Shown piece by piece: positions 47,401-59,000 of a stretch of DNA of 64,000 nt. Position numbers and translations under genes: made by a program. The DNA lies in assembly GCA_009869945.1 (NCBI GenBank), contig WIXG01000262.1, forward strand, positions 1-64,000, given 5' to 3'. The notes below the pieces were generated by a model. It was not told the origin of the DNA, ran no database searches, and saw only the letters and a list, made by a program, of their open reading frames with translations. This DNA comes from Mesaphorura yosii. Taxonomy: Eukaryota > Arthropoda > Collembola > Poduromorpha > Tullbergiidae. The stretch's first letter is position 1, and each line of letters starts with the position of its first letter.

Positions 47401-49581
47401 AGCACGTCTTGACGGACTACATCGAAATTGGTGGTCAGGCTCATTTTTACCTGGAACCGCAAGGCGCGCTGGCTGTTCCCAATGGAGAAGACGGAGAAAT
47501 CACGGTGTATTCATCCGCTCAGCACCCGTCAGAAGTCCAGGTAAGGTAAACATTTAAACAGGCGATTTAAAAATACCTTGTCATAATTCCCACGTCATTT
47601 TCTCTAGCATCAAGTGGCAAAGAGACTTGGAGTGCCTGCGAACAGAGTCGTCGTGAAAGTAAAGCGAGTTGGAGGCGGATTCGGAGGGAAAGAAACTCGT
47701 TCGCTGCTGGTCGCACTCCCAGTCGCCGTGGCGGCTCAAAAGTACGAGAAGCCCGTTCGAGCTATTTTAGATCGGAGAATGGACATGCTCATTTCCGGGA
47801 AGCGACATCCTTACCAAGTGCACTACTCCATTGCTTTCACGTCGGAAGGAAAGGTCAAAGGTCTGGAGTGCAAACTGTATGCAAATGGCGGATGTAGCCT
47901 TGATGCTTCCCCTGCGGTAAGGACAGAGCGCCAAGCGCAGTGCTTTTTAAAATTTGACTGAAGTTATGCATGCATGGAATTGATAGTCCACCGAAAGAGC
48001 GCTCATCAACCTGGATAACGGCTACTTTCTGCCGGCCGTGAAATTGGAAGCGTATATTTGCAGAACAAATATGCCCTCCAACACAGTATTCCGAGGAACG
48101 GGAGCACCACAGGCGGCATTCATCATGGAGAAAATCATCGATCATGTGGCCTCATTTCTGGGTAGAGACGCCGTTCAGGTACACTTCAATTCACACCCGA
48201 GCTTGAGGGTGCGTCAGAGGCCATAATCGAAATGTGCGATTGCAGATTCGTCGGCTGAACATGTACTCCGAGGGCGACCTGACCCCTTACGGTCAAGTGC
48301 TTGTCAATTCCACGATACGCAGATGTTGGGATGAGTGTCTACGATTGTCCGAGTATTACAAGCAAAAGTCTGAGATCGACGAGTTCAACAGGACGCATTT
48401 GTGGCTGAAGCGCGGAATCTCCATCAATCCCGCCCAATACGGCATTGGCCTGACAGCGCTTCCTCTGAACCAGGCAGGAGCACTGGTGAATATTTATAAG
48501 GACGGGTCCGTCGTCGTAAATCATGGCGGAGTTGAGCTCGGTCAAGGCCTCCATACAAAAATGATCCAAATTGCATCGAGGGAACTGAAAATTCCGGCCT
48601 CGAAAATCCGAATTCTAGAAACTTCCACAGACAAGGTTCCAAATACCGCGCCCACGGCTGGAAGCATCAGCTCCGATCTGAATGGACCAGCAGTCATGGT
48701 AGAAAGTTCAACTCCGTCGCCTAAAATGTTTGAAAATCCGTGCATTTATTTTTTTTGGCTTGTTAGTACGCGTGCCAAGAACTTCGACGGCGTTTGCAGC
48801 CTTACTTTGACACCGTATCTGGTTTAACGTGGGAAGAAGCCATCACGAAGGCATTTTCTGATCGCGTCAGTTTGTCCGCGACGGGATTCTACAAGTAAGG
48901 CTTGACTATCGAGCACATAACGTTTTCACGAGTCGACTCCCACTTGTCTCTTCTCAGGATCCCAAACATTGGCTGGAAGGAAGTCATGCGAGGCAACCCA
49001 TTCAACTACTTTTGCACGGGAGTTGCGTGCACAATGGTCGAGCTGGATTGCTTCACCGGAACACACCAGATTCTGAAAACTGACATCGTCATGGACGTCG
49101 GGAACAGTCTCAATCCTGTCATTGACATTGGCCAGATTGAAGGAGCCTTTGTTCAAGGAGTCGGGCTCTTCACGACGGAGGAACTGCAGTACGACGAACA
49201 CGGGAAACTGCTAACAGATGACCCTGCCACGTATAAAGTGCCAACAATCGCAGACACACCGCTGGAGTTCAACGTGTCATTGCTGTCCAATTCACCAAAT
49301 CCGCGAGCCGTGTATTCTTCAAAGGTGAGGAGTCGTCAAACCAATTGTGGGTCATTCAAATTGAATACTGCAATCTTGACTTCAATTCGCAGGCTGTTGG
49401 AGAGCCTCCGCTCCTCCTCGCGACGTCCGCATTCTTCGCCATAAAAGACGCGATCGACTCGTATCGGAAATCGTCCGGACAGCCGATGAAGTACGAATTA
49501 CAGTCGCCGGCGACGGTAGAGAGGATTCTTCTGGCGCTTGCGTGCTCGACTGAGCTAGAAATGAAACCAGAGCAGAGTTGA
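44491..49581 (+). CDS. xanthine dehydrogenase / aldehyde oxidase family enzyme
   Basis: Molybdo-flavoenzyme of 1334 residues in 16 exons: 44491-44550, 44621-44678, 44751-44844, 44913-45348, 45421-45739, 45813-45889, 45962-46141, 46252-46634, 46707-47241, 47316-47540, 47608-47916, 47987-48178, 48246-48698, 48767-48894, 48958-49324, 49393-49581; every phase agrees. Two 2Fe-2S sites ([21 protein letters not shown] with CRCTGY), FAD domain ([20 protein letters not shown]), and molybdopterin domain ([36 protein letters not shown], and GEPPL with the catalytic Glu). The sequence is XDH-like over the Mo domain, yet the substrate loop GGQEHFYLE reads [14 protein letters not shown] reads FRGTG, and the FFxGYR segment of NAD-dependent XDH is absent. 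It is probably an oxidase with changed substrates. The intron after 45348 is GC-AG; the donor after 44678 is weak. Confidence 0.92.
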
Positions 49582-49745
49582 CTTAACTTTGTAGTCCGCT
49601 AATCAGCTCTAATTTGTTCTTTCAACAATCAATAGACTGAACAAATGAGATCACCAGTGCGAACTCTAACGCGAGATTCACCTTTCTGGCATAAATCCTT
49701 CAAATGTTATCGTTTGTTAATTTTGTTGCTTAGATTCGAAATAAA

Positions 49746-50219
49746 ATGAGTTGGACATTGTTGGAGCGTAAAAATTACAGAATTCCTCTCAAGCATAGGC
49801 TAATCGCATTAATTTTTATTGCTGTTTTATTAATTCAACGGTGCTCATCTCAAGAAGACAACACAATCGACGTCATCGAAAATAACCTTCCTCCCGTTCT
49901 GAAGCAGTTCTTCGAACTATTCGACTTTGAAAATTTGCGATTTACCTTCAATGCCCTCGCATTTCGACAGCGGGTGCGCGACCTGTTATTCCAGTGGTAC
50001 CCCTTCTTGATGGGCTTCATCGACTTCACGAGCCCGCTTGAAGTCTGGAATTACGTGATTCTGTGCCTTCCGTGGGTTCTCTTCATTTCATCGTGCGTTT
50101 TCCTCGGATGGCCGTGGGTGTTCAAGTTCCTTGGCCGAGCCTTGCTTCTGACCGCTGTCACTCCGTTCGGCGTGACCGTAGATGAGGTGGATACCTTCAA
50201 GGAGCCGTACTTCCCATGA
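49746..50219 (+). CDS. orphan small membrane protein
   Basis: Single-exon open frame of 157 residues starting at an ATG 165 bp after the oxidase stop. I do not recognise the family. Seen: an N-terminal signal or anchor segment (LIALIFIAVLLIQRCSS, about 19-35), an acidic ectodomain with the repeated aromatic pattern FFELFDFENLRFTF, and a strong Trp-rich hydrophobic stretch (VWNYVILCLPWVLFISSCVF, about 101-120, continuing to LGWPWVF). A shorter apolar patch follows (ALLLTAVTPFG), then an acidic end KEPYFP. Length, ATG and composition suggest a real gene, perhaps taxon-restricted. It could instead be the first exon of a longer gene, although no donor is needed to reach a stop. Confidence 0.5.
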   Translation: MSWTLLERKNYRIPLKHRLIALIFIAVLLIQRCSSQEDNTIDVIENNLPPVLKQFFELFDFENLRFTFNALAFRQRVRDLLFQWYPFLMGFIDFTSPLEVWNYVILCLPWVLFISSCVFLGWPWVFKFLGRALLLTAVTPFGVTVDEVDTFKEPYFP

Positions 50220-50779
50220 CGAAGCCGATCAAAAGTAAGTTTATATTCAATCAGCAACTGCAGCTACTGAAAGAATTGAAAGACTTTTATTTTTGGCGCA
50301 GGTGAAGGAGAATCGACACGTGACCTTGATTTCATAAGTTAACTGGTGACTCTATTAAATCAAGTATTGGTTAATTCATCGTAATTAAAATTAGAGCTGC
50401 GAAATAATTGAATAAACATTCGATTCTGTCTGAAATTGCATTTATGCGTTTTAAAACGAGAGCTCTTGCGTTGTTTGCTCGTGAGACAGCCCACAAAGGC
50501 AGCCTTGGCAAGCTGTGGTTGCGGGCTATTTGAGAAGCGTGAGTTCTCTCAAGTCAGTTTCGTTGAGGTCAGGCGCACGACAATTTTTAATTCAATGCTA
50601 ATAAAAAATTAGAAGATAAGATCGTGGCTGGTTAACTGAACATTAAAGTCCAAGTTAGTCTGGACAGGAAGTATTTACACCTGCTTCACGTGATTCAGTG
50701 ATTCGAAGTCACTCTTTTGCCTGTGCATGGTTTTAGGAATTTAGTTATTCAAACTTTCGTTGTAAATCGTAATTTCGCA
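50220..50779. other. intergenic, no gene seen
   Basis: 560 bp before the TFIIE beta start, AT-rich; presumably carries its promoter. Nothing else recognised. Confidence 0.5.
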
Positions 50780-52005
50780 ATGGAAATGGATCCGGAATTA
50801 GTGAAACAGAAAGAAGCCTTTAAACGGAAGGCCTTCGCCACGCCAGTGTAAGTTAATTTCACTTAATTTGCCTTTCGTAATCTGAATCCGTGCTACCGTG
50901 TGCCATGCTGCGGATTTCGACAAATACTTGACCTCTATTGCGATTGCCCGATCCGATCTAACGATGCACGATTGATTTATTTTTTAAGGATCGAAACTAA
51001 GAAAAGGAAGGAGGACACAGGGAAAAGCGAGGAGCGAAAGAAGCCTGACAAATCGTAAGTGTACTTCCTGACGTTGGCTGACTAATTGTTAAGTTTTCAT
51101 TAACACATTGGATGTATTTGCCTTCAGTCCAGCTCAAACGTACAGATCAACCGCCAACACTCCTGGGTCATCGTACAAATTCGGCGTGCTAAGGAAAATC
51201 GTAAATCATTTAAGACAGAAGTTCCAAGAAGGTGAAGATTCGCCTCTTTCCCTTGAGGAAATTCTAGACGAAACAAATCAACTCGACACCGACAACAAAA
51301 CCAAAGGGGTAATACATTAATGCATATTTACCTGGTTAATTACAAGGTCAGGGTGATTGGTGGCTGATCTTTACGTTGCTTTGTGAATGCAGTGGCTCCT
51401 TGCTGAGGCACTGCCGAATAACCCCAGAATAGAACCGACACCAGATGGAACTTACCTGTTCAAACCTCCACTCAAATGTCGAGACCGCAAATCATTTCTA
51501 CGGCTGCTAAGGCTTCATGACATGAAAGGTTTGGGAGGAATTCTTCGAGATGACGTGCTGGAGTCAGTTCCACACGCAGAAAGAGTGCTCAAGGTAAGTA
51601 TGGTGTCAATATGCTGTGTATAACTGTATTGCATGCTTACTCGGTGCGCTTGCGGTCCAAACCCTCAATCTAACGGATTTCGTTTCACAGCAATTGGATG
51701 CGGACATAATCACGATCACCCGACAAGACAAAAAGAAAGTTCTATTTTACAATGATCGGGGATCGAAGTTTCAAGTGGACGAGGAGATTCAGAAGTTGTG
51801 GCGTGGCATTGCGGTCGAGGGAATCGACGACACGAAAATTGAGGAGTATTTGGAGAAGGTCGGCATTCGCTCGATGGAAGGCCAGAGTGTCAAGAAACTT
51901 GCACCTAAGCAGAAGAAGAGTACTCGAAGAAAGGCGCCAACTAAGATCAAAGACAACGAGCATTTATCTGGAGTACTTCAAAACTACGACAGTATGAAAC
52001 AGTGA
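50780..52005 (+). CDS. GTF2E2: transcription initiation factor TFIIE subunit beta
   Basis: Subunit of TFIIE, which recruits and regulates TFIIH at RNA polymerase II promoters. Five exons 50780-50847, 50989-51054, 51128-51308, 51393-51593 and 51691-52005 give 276 residues (human 291). Basic N-terminus (KQKEAFKRKAFATPV), first winged helix (SSYKFGVLRKIVNHLR, SLEEILDETNQLD, WLLAEALPNNPRI), second winged helix (DRKSFLRLLRLHDMKGLGGI), then VLFYNDRGSKFQVDEEIQKL and a basic C-terminal region ending HLSGVLQNYDSMKQ. All blocks align with the human protein from memory. Gap between blocks matches known exon structure of short introns. Single-copy housekeeping gene. Confidence 0.96.
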
Positions 52006-52511
52006 ATAAGTTAAATAAGATGAGATCTGTGATTACGTTAGAAATGTAGAATCCTTCCCAGGAAATAATGTGAAGGGTAAAGCACAAGATTACTGTAATT
52101 TCTAGACTGGGAGACTAGACACAGATTTGTTCACGCAGAAACCGCAACTAACGCTAATTCTAATCTAATCTACATGTACATACTTTGATAATACTGTCTT
52201 TGTTTTATCGCATTAAGAGATTAAAAATAAATCGAGACATTCTTTAAAATCTTTGCCCACAAGCCACAAGTTTAGGCCAATTATCCTAGAATCTTAGTAC
52301 GCTTTCTGCGAAGTGAAAAATAGAGACCCTGTGCTGTTGCCACCGCTGTCTGGTCCATAATCCGATAATGGTTTCAGGTACACGTTTGTTTGTTTGGGGA
52401 TCAGGTGCCTATGCTGAAAGAAGTAAAAAAAAACAGAGCCGAGCCATCCTTTTTCCATTTTCAAGTCTGGTCGAGCATGAAAGTTCCTTCGCCGTACGTG
52501 CAGCACTTTCC
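52006..52511. other. convergent 3' spacer
   Basis: 506 bp between the TFIIE beta stop (+) and the receptor stop (-). Contains AATAAA near 52227 on the plus strand. No exon recognised. Confidence 0.5.
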
Positions 52512-55500
52512 TCACGTGCAGTGGCTTTGGAACTGCGCAATCAGGATGGCGTACGTGAGAATGACTCCGACGATCTACATTCACAAATCACAAGGCAGAG
52601 AAAGACTATCTTCAGATGTGCCAATTAATTAAAGTTCAAAGGAACTTCCCACGACTCGTGCGTGGACGCATTCAAGGCCGGGATCTCGCGATCTTTGTTG
52701 TGTGCACAAAGCACGGAGCACTTACATTGCCAAAGAATCCATACGTCAAGAGAAAGAGGCGCGACCCCCGGAGTCCCACGTTGTGGCTCATCTGAAGCAG
52801 GAGCGTGGCCTTTGAGTGCAGCTTCTCGTTATCCAAAGTTAATCGATTCCCCGCGATTTTGTCCACGATCGAGTTTGCCTGAAAAAATCCATTGCCATTT
52901 CACATTTCACAATTTCAAAGGTGAGCGAGCATTCTGTTCGAGTTCCAAAATCTTCTCTATGCTGGTTTGGCAGTGACTTACGTGGCTGTGCACGTTTGCT
53001 CCGACGACGAGGATTCCTCCGTACATGAAAATGTGGACGAGATACGACAGCTGCTTGGTCACATCGTTCAGGAGCAGGTCTTTTGTCTTGTACGCGTTGT
53101 AGGGCAGGTGCACCAGAATCCCCCATGCCAGCAGCCGCCCAATGGCGTCATTCACTTGCGAGGTCAGCGTGCAGAGGTCGCGGTACAGCTGAATCACCTG
53201 CAGACAATGAGAAATTAAGAAAATGGGATGATTATTCGATCATCAGACTCTCATTGAAAAGTTTAACAAAAGAAGAAATATGAAATAGAAAAATGGGATT
53301 CATGTGAGTGAAATGCAAGGATTTGGAAAAGAAATCTTGAAATTTTTCAAAGGGAAGACTGAACACTGTAGCAAAGGTGGTCCAGAAATTTACATTCACT
53401 GCATTGTAAAGCTCGTTAATACTTTCTATTGTGATGCATAATGAAGCGTAGGATGAGACGAGGAGAAAGCAGTCACAATGGCTCATTTTTAATTTAAAAC
53501 GTTCGCGTGCCAGAGCCAAATCAAAGCGCCGCCGCGGAGCACAGCGGATTATCATAAACAAAGCAGCAGGGATGATAAAGAAATTATTTTTGAGCTCTTG
53601 CGCAAATCTCGCATTTCCAGGCAACTCGTAATCTTCAAAGCTTCGCGTCCTTAGAAGAACTCTCTGTTCTGTGTGCAATTCGTGTCTTCCATAGAATTCG
53701 AAGCGTTTTATTTGCACAGAAGACGACAGAATTTAAATCATCAAACACGCCACGCCAAGCACCCATGAAAGCACGTACGACCCAAGATGGTCGATATGAC
53801 CCCGGCCATTGCATTAAAAAACGCACCTTTTCGATCTCGGCGATTTCGTGGAACTCTTTCGGGATGCCCGAGTCGAGCGTGGCGAAGAGTCTGGAGAGAA
53901 GGAAGATGAAGACAAACAACGTGACGTAGCCAAAGTGCCCCACATTCAAATAGTAGAATTTAATCATGAAGAGACTGATAGAGCCAAAGATCAACTCCGC
54001 CGTGGTGCTGCTGTTGTTGTAATAGCCTGCGGACACAGAATACTACAAGTATGAACAGTAAACACACAAAGAAGCCTTTTTAATTTCAATGAATGAATCG
54101 AAATGCCTCCCGTCTTTCTGTTGTGGTTGGGGCTCAATGAATTCAACGTTGTGGTGGATGCAAAAATAGGCAGACTGTGAATGCGAAAAGTGCGAAAGGC
54201 TTAGCAAATGTCAGTCGGCAAACTTTCATTCGCATTCATTTCGTATTTCACATTTCACATTTCGTTTTCGCGCCTCGGGACAAATTGTGTTTGGCTTTTA
54301 ACGAGCGAGCAGCGCAGCGCAGCAGTTTTTCGTTTTTTCGGCATGTTCCGTGCTTACGTGCGCTCCCGCCGTTTGTGGCGGTGGCGTACTCCAGCACCGT
54401 CGACGCGTTGGTCGGGGTGGTGATGAACTCGTAGGAGCCTTTGTTGGAGATGCAGTAGAGAATGTACTTGGCCCGCCGAATGAGGAGGTCGTGGATCATC
54501 GTGGAGCTGTTGTGTAGGTGGAACTTCAGGTCCAGGAACACAATCTCCAGCATCGAAAGCAGAATCGAGCCGAAACAGAGCGCGAGGACGGTGATGATCA
54601 CCTGCGTCAATGGAAAAGCGTAAAGCAATAGGCGAGTCATCTGATTAAAGATTTAGGATACGACTACGACCAGCCATTGACCGCATGGAGCAATTGAACA
54701 CTCATCAATATTGCACAAAAAGAAACACGAGTACAGTATTTGGATTAACGCGAGCGCGTTGGTGGAAGTACGAGACGAAGAATGAATTAATTACTTTGGA
54801 TTGTTCGGTTTTGGAGAAAGCAGAAAGCTCAGCTCGGTTTTCGTCGTTATGTGCTGACGCAATAAGCGTGTTTCCTTTTTCCCTTTTGTTGCGGATTAGA
54901 AGGAAAAACGAGGTACGAGGAAAGCGCGGATGACAAAATCTAAATTCAAAGGATGATTCAAAACTCCATCGATAGTCAAACGCTGTCGTCTTCGTCTCTT
55001 CGCCGTTAGCGCGTGTGGCGTGTAGGACTAGATCAAGATGGGTTAAAGCGGCACGGCGTGGCACGACACAACCTTTCAGGCTATATGGCCATAAAATATT
55101 TAAAGCTTAAGCTCCGAGCAGGCAGGACAGAACAGGAAAGGACGCGGACTCTTTTCTTTAGAGTATCTGCGGTTATCGAATTAAGTAAGCCTGCCAATCC
55201 ATCATGGCCATGCCATGGCACATTAAATCGTCTGTCCAGCGTCCGCGAAACGCGTCCGCAGGATGCATGAGCGATCACGATCGCAATACTTGACCAATTT
55301 TCCTTCTTCTCCGACTACAACCGCACTTTTCTGACTTGTTTCCTGTACTCGGGCACTTTGCACCGTTCAAGTAAACAGTGCGTAAATTCGCCAATTCGCG
55401 AGTCGTGTTTCTTGAATCGGACTGACTCGTGCACTGAAACCACTTTATCATCTGGACGCATCAATCACACGACACTCACGCTCGTGGATTCGTGGTCAGA

Positions 55501-56093
55501 AATAAAAGCCGAGTACGAGCACTACGAGCACTGAGATCACTTTAATCACGTACCGTGCATCGCTGCGGCGTTTTGCCTCCCCACTTCTTCAGGCTATTTC
55601 CAATCATCTCGACGTTCTCGAGTATTTTCAGAAAGTCCTCCTGCTTGTTAACCATGTTGAAGAGGGTGATGTTCGTCCAGCACGCGAGGGAAAGATTGAT
55701 CGTCCCAATTATGCAGGATTTGAATGAATGATCTGCAATCAGCCCGTGAAGCACCACTGTAGCGAGCTGAACGGTCAAGGCGATTTGCAGCAGCCAGATT
55801 AGGAACTGCAAGGAGAAATATGTTAATTGGGCACGGGCGGGCATGGACACTGACGCGGATTGATGACTCGTGCTATTTTTCATTGTAACGCTTTACAAAC
55901 GCTCGACACGTGAATTTAGTGAATTGTAAATGAGCAGTCTTACCTTTCTGTACCTGAAGAGCTTGATGGAGTAGGATGACGTGTGGGCATTGTAAATGAT
56001 GCGGTACGGCATCATCAGCGAGTAGGAACCGAAAAGAAACAGAGTTTTGAGGTAATACACCGAACCACACACGTGCTGGTAGCGAGACTTCAT
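52512..56093 (-). CDS. gustatory receptor, intron-rich
   Basis: Insect-type chemoreceptor (GR superfamily), 425 residues in seven exons: 56093-55944, 55805-55554, 54601-54358, 54026-53827, 53197-52982, 52878-52726, 52574-52512; phases agree, mostly phase 0. TM-like segments include FLIWLLQIALTVQLATVVLH, VIITVLALCFGSILLSMLEI, LFGSIS-type LIFGSISLFMIKFYYL, VTLFVFIFLLSRLF, and LVHIFMYGGILVVGANV. The final short exon encodes VGVILTYAILIAQFQ, the TYxxxxxQF C-terminal GR signature, behind a phase 0 intron as in ancestral GR/OR genes. Start ATG 56093 (MKSRYQHV). The second intron is 952 bp and the fourth 629 bp. It shares only topology with the two receptors on the plus strand. Ligand unknown. Confidence 0.8.
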
Positions 56094-59000
56094 GATTGAT
56101 GTCACGCTCACGCGTGCACGCTAATTACAAAACTCGTGTCGGAAAGAAACTGCCTGAATTGCGGAAAGTTGTGACAGGACGACTCCAATTTGCACTTGAA
56201 GAGAATTGTGTTTCACCTTTCACTTTTCGCCCTTTCTCGGTTCAAGAATGGAAATGCAAACAGTTGCTTGGTTGAAAGTGCTTAATTAAACCCATTTGAG
56301 TGCTTCTCGCTTCGCGGAGCCTTGTAAACTCGGCTCGGCTCGAGCTAAAGAAAAGCACGAAATCTGTTTTTAATGAGTCCACTTAACCTGGACGAAGTGT
56401 GTCGAGTGCTGCTGTGCTGTTGTCGGTGTTGTTGATCACTTGTTACTTAAACCCGAAATACGAGCAAAATTGAGAGCCAACCTGAGACGACCGGAGCACA
56501 GAAGCGTAGTATAGCGTGTGTTTTGCTTTCTCCTCAAAAGTTCAGTAGAGAAAGGTTCTCGGGTTCTCATGCTGATGACGCCCAAACTGAGACTGGATTT
56601 GCCTGCCTGTTGCTGACACCGCGCTATTGCTTGCTGTTTGCTGCTTCTCCATTTCGGCTGCTCTTTCGCTTCCACTCCGGAAGAGACGCGTTTGGAGTTC
56701 TATCTCTTAGCGAGCAAACACTTGCGATTGAAACTTGTTATTTTAATCTTTCGGCTGCCGAAAGAGAAATTTCGCTCGAACTTTTAACTCTTGAACTCTG
56801 GAAGCGCTTGCTCGGCCGAATCCTCGAGGCGTTTCGCTTACGTACTTTGTCAGCATTAGAGTGTATGAAATTAAAAATTCATTGGCGCTGATGACTCCGA
56901 TAATTAACATTTCCACTTCAGAGGAACTTTACCCCTTCTGCTTTCAATCTCAGTCCACCTCTCCTTCTTGGTCTCCTTCTTGGCCACGACCGAGATTCGA
57001 TCATGTCGCCCACCAAATCTTCAAAACAAACAGGAATTGACTTGCGTCTCCGTAGAACTCACTTATGACTAAGGAATGGAATTGGCTAATGAATGAAGAT
57101 GACGCCGCACTTTGAATACACTTGCTTTCATGCTTTCATGAAATCGGAGAGCTTTAATTAAGATAGTTAGGTTGTGATTTGATTCTAGGTAATTACTCAT
57201 TAGAGTTCAAGTCTCCGCGCTGCTGCTGCGCTACTGTTAATGGACGACGATGGGAAAAAGACACGGTGGCAATAAGCACAAGGTACAAGTTTCCTCCTGC
57301 ACGGCACACACGAGTGACTTGGCCCATTGACTGTCACTTTGGATTTCTCGTTAAGCCACCACAGAGTAAATATTTAAGGAGAAAGTTCTGGCTGTTTGAT
57401 TCAATTTATTATTCACTCGCGACAGTTCACAAGAACTAAGAAGCAGAAGAAATGAAGAAATGTCATTGGACAAAAGTTTTCTATTTACAGCACCGAAAGC
57501 AAATTTAGAAATTGGCAGGGTAAGTTCCTGTCTCCGTTTTTAATGATATTACGAGCACGCTGGATACCAGCACGCTTAGCGGAGCAGTTGGCAGTTAGCC
57601 GGTTGACATTTAATACCCGAGTTCGAGCTCAAGGCAGCTATGAGCTACGTCCTACGTGCAAAATGGGACAAGATGTTTACAAGTATTATTTTACACTCTG
57701 GCTTCTCGTCGGGCAAATTTTCCAATATGCAGAAAGAAAAGTTTGCTGAAAGCCTGTTATTCCCTGTTTGCGTTTACTGTTTCTTAATGAGTTTCTAAAG
57801 AAAAACTTTCCCTATGCCTGCTCGACATCCCGTTAATGTTATTAGACTAAGAAATCCATGTCGCCCTCGTCATCGTCAGCGTTAATCACAGTATTGAATT
57901 TAAATGAGACACGTGGCAAGTCGGGCGGTCGTGTTTTGTGGCTTCGCACTTTCTCCGGCGATGACAACCAAGCATGAATTGGGTGCATCTTTGGCTCATC
58001 GTGATTAAGTACATCAATTTGTTTCCCTTTCCTGCTCCATGAACTTGGAATTTTGCATTTCTTGATCCTCCTCCTGTGCGTGCTTGTAAATTGACGTAAT
58101 TCAAAGTTTGGTTTCGGTTTGGTTTTGATTTGGTTTATGGTTTACTACACTGTCGAAATAATCCGTGCTTGTTATGCATCGACACAAGACCTACACACTT
58201 TCCTATTCTAATTTTGTGCTGCGCGCGCGCCCGTGTTGACTTTTCTTTTTGTTACAGGTCGCTGTAGCGTTGCTGTTGTTGCTTACGTCAATACATGCTT
58301 CATCTTGCGTACCTCGCACGAGGTACGGTGCAAATGGCAGAATGGATTTCTCAAATTATAGATTAAGCCAGAAGGCAGTGCCTGTTGCCATTGCAGTGCA
58401 ACTTCCAACTTTCAAGGGCAAGGACTTTGACAACTTTGAGGGCTTCCAGTGTAATCTCACAAATGTGTTCATATTGAGCGTGGGGAGACGAGATTTTGTA
58501 TCGAATACCCAAATCAATTGTTTGAATGTTGCACTGCACTTTCCTTTGCTGCGCACGCTGATTTAATAAATAATTCATTTGCAGGCGCATAATGGCAGAA
58601 TCCTCGACTTGAGCTCGTGCTTGGCGCATGGCACGGCGTGGATAACGAAGCATAGCAAAAGAAAGCGTGCTTGTTGTCGCTGCATGGAAAAATGATTCGC
58701 CGGGAGATGCGTCACTTCACATCAGAAGATTCTTCATGCTGATGAAATGAAAGCCTGCTTTCACAATCAGAAATCTTTCAGGCGTGCGTGCCTGGATGGA
58801 TTTGTGACAAATTGAGCAGAAGAAGAGGTTCCTTGTCGATAAGTATAACCAATTTAGCGCCTGCCACGCTTTGAACAACAACATTTTTCCAGACAAAAGG
58901 TGCAAAGAGCAAATACGGCAACGGCAAGACGAAATATGAAAAATTCCATCGCCATTCTCATCGTGATTCATGATTCATGATTCCAGTAGCAGCAGCCGCA

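Noticed and set aside
58220-58230. CpG/GC run as a promoter island
   Set aside because: Only about ten bases long; no supporting gene start.
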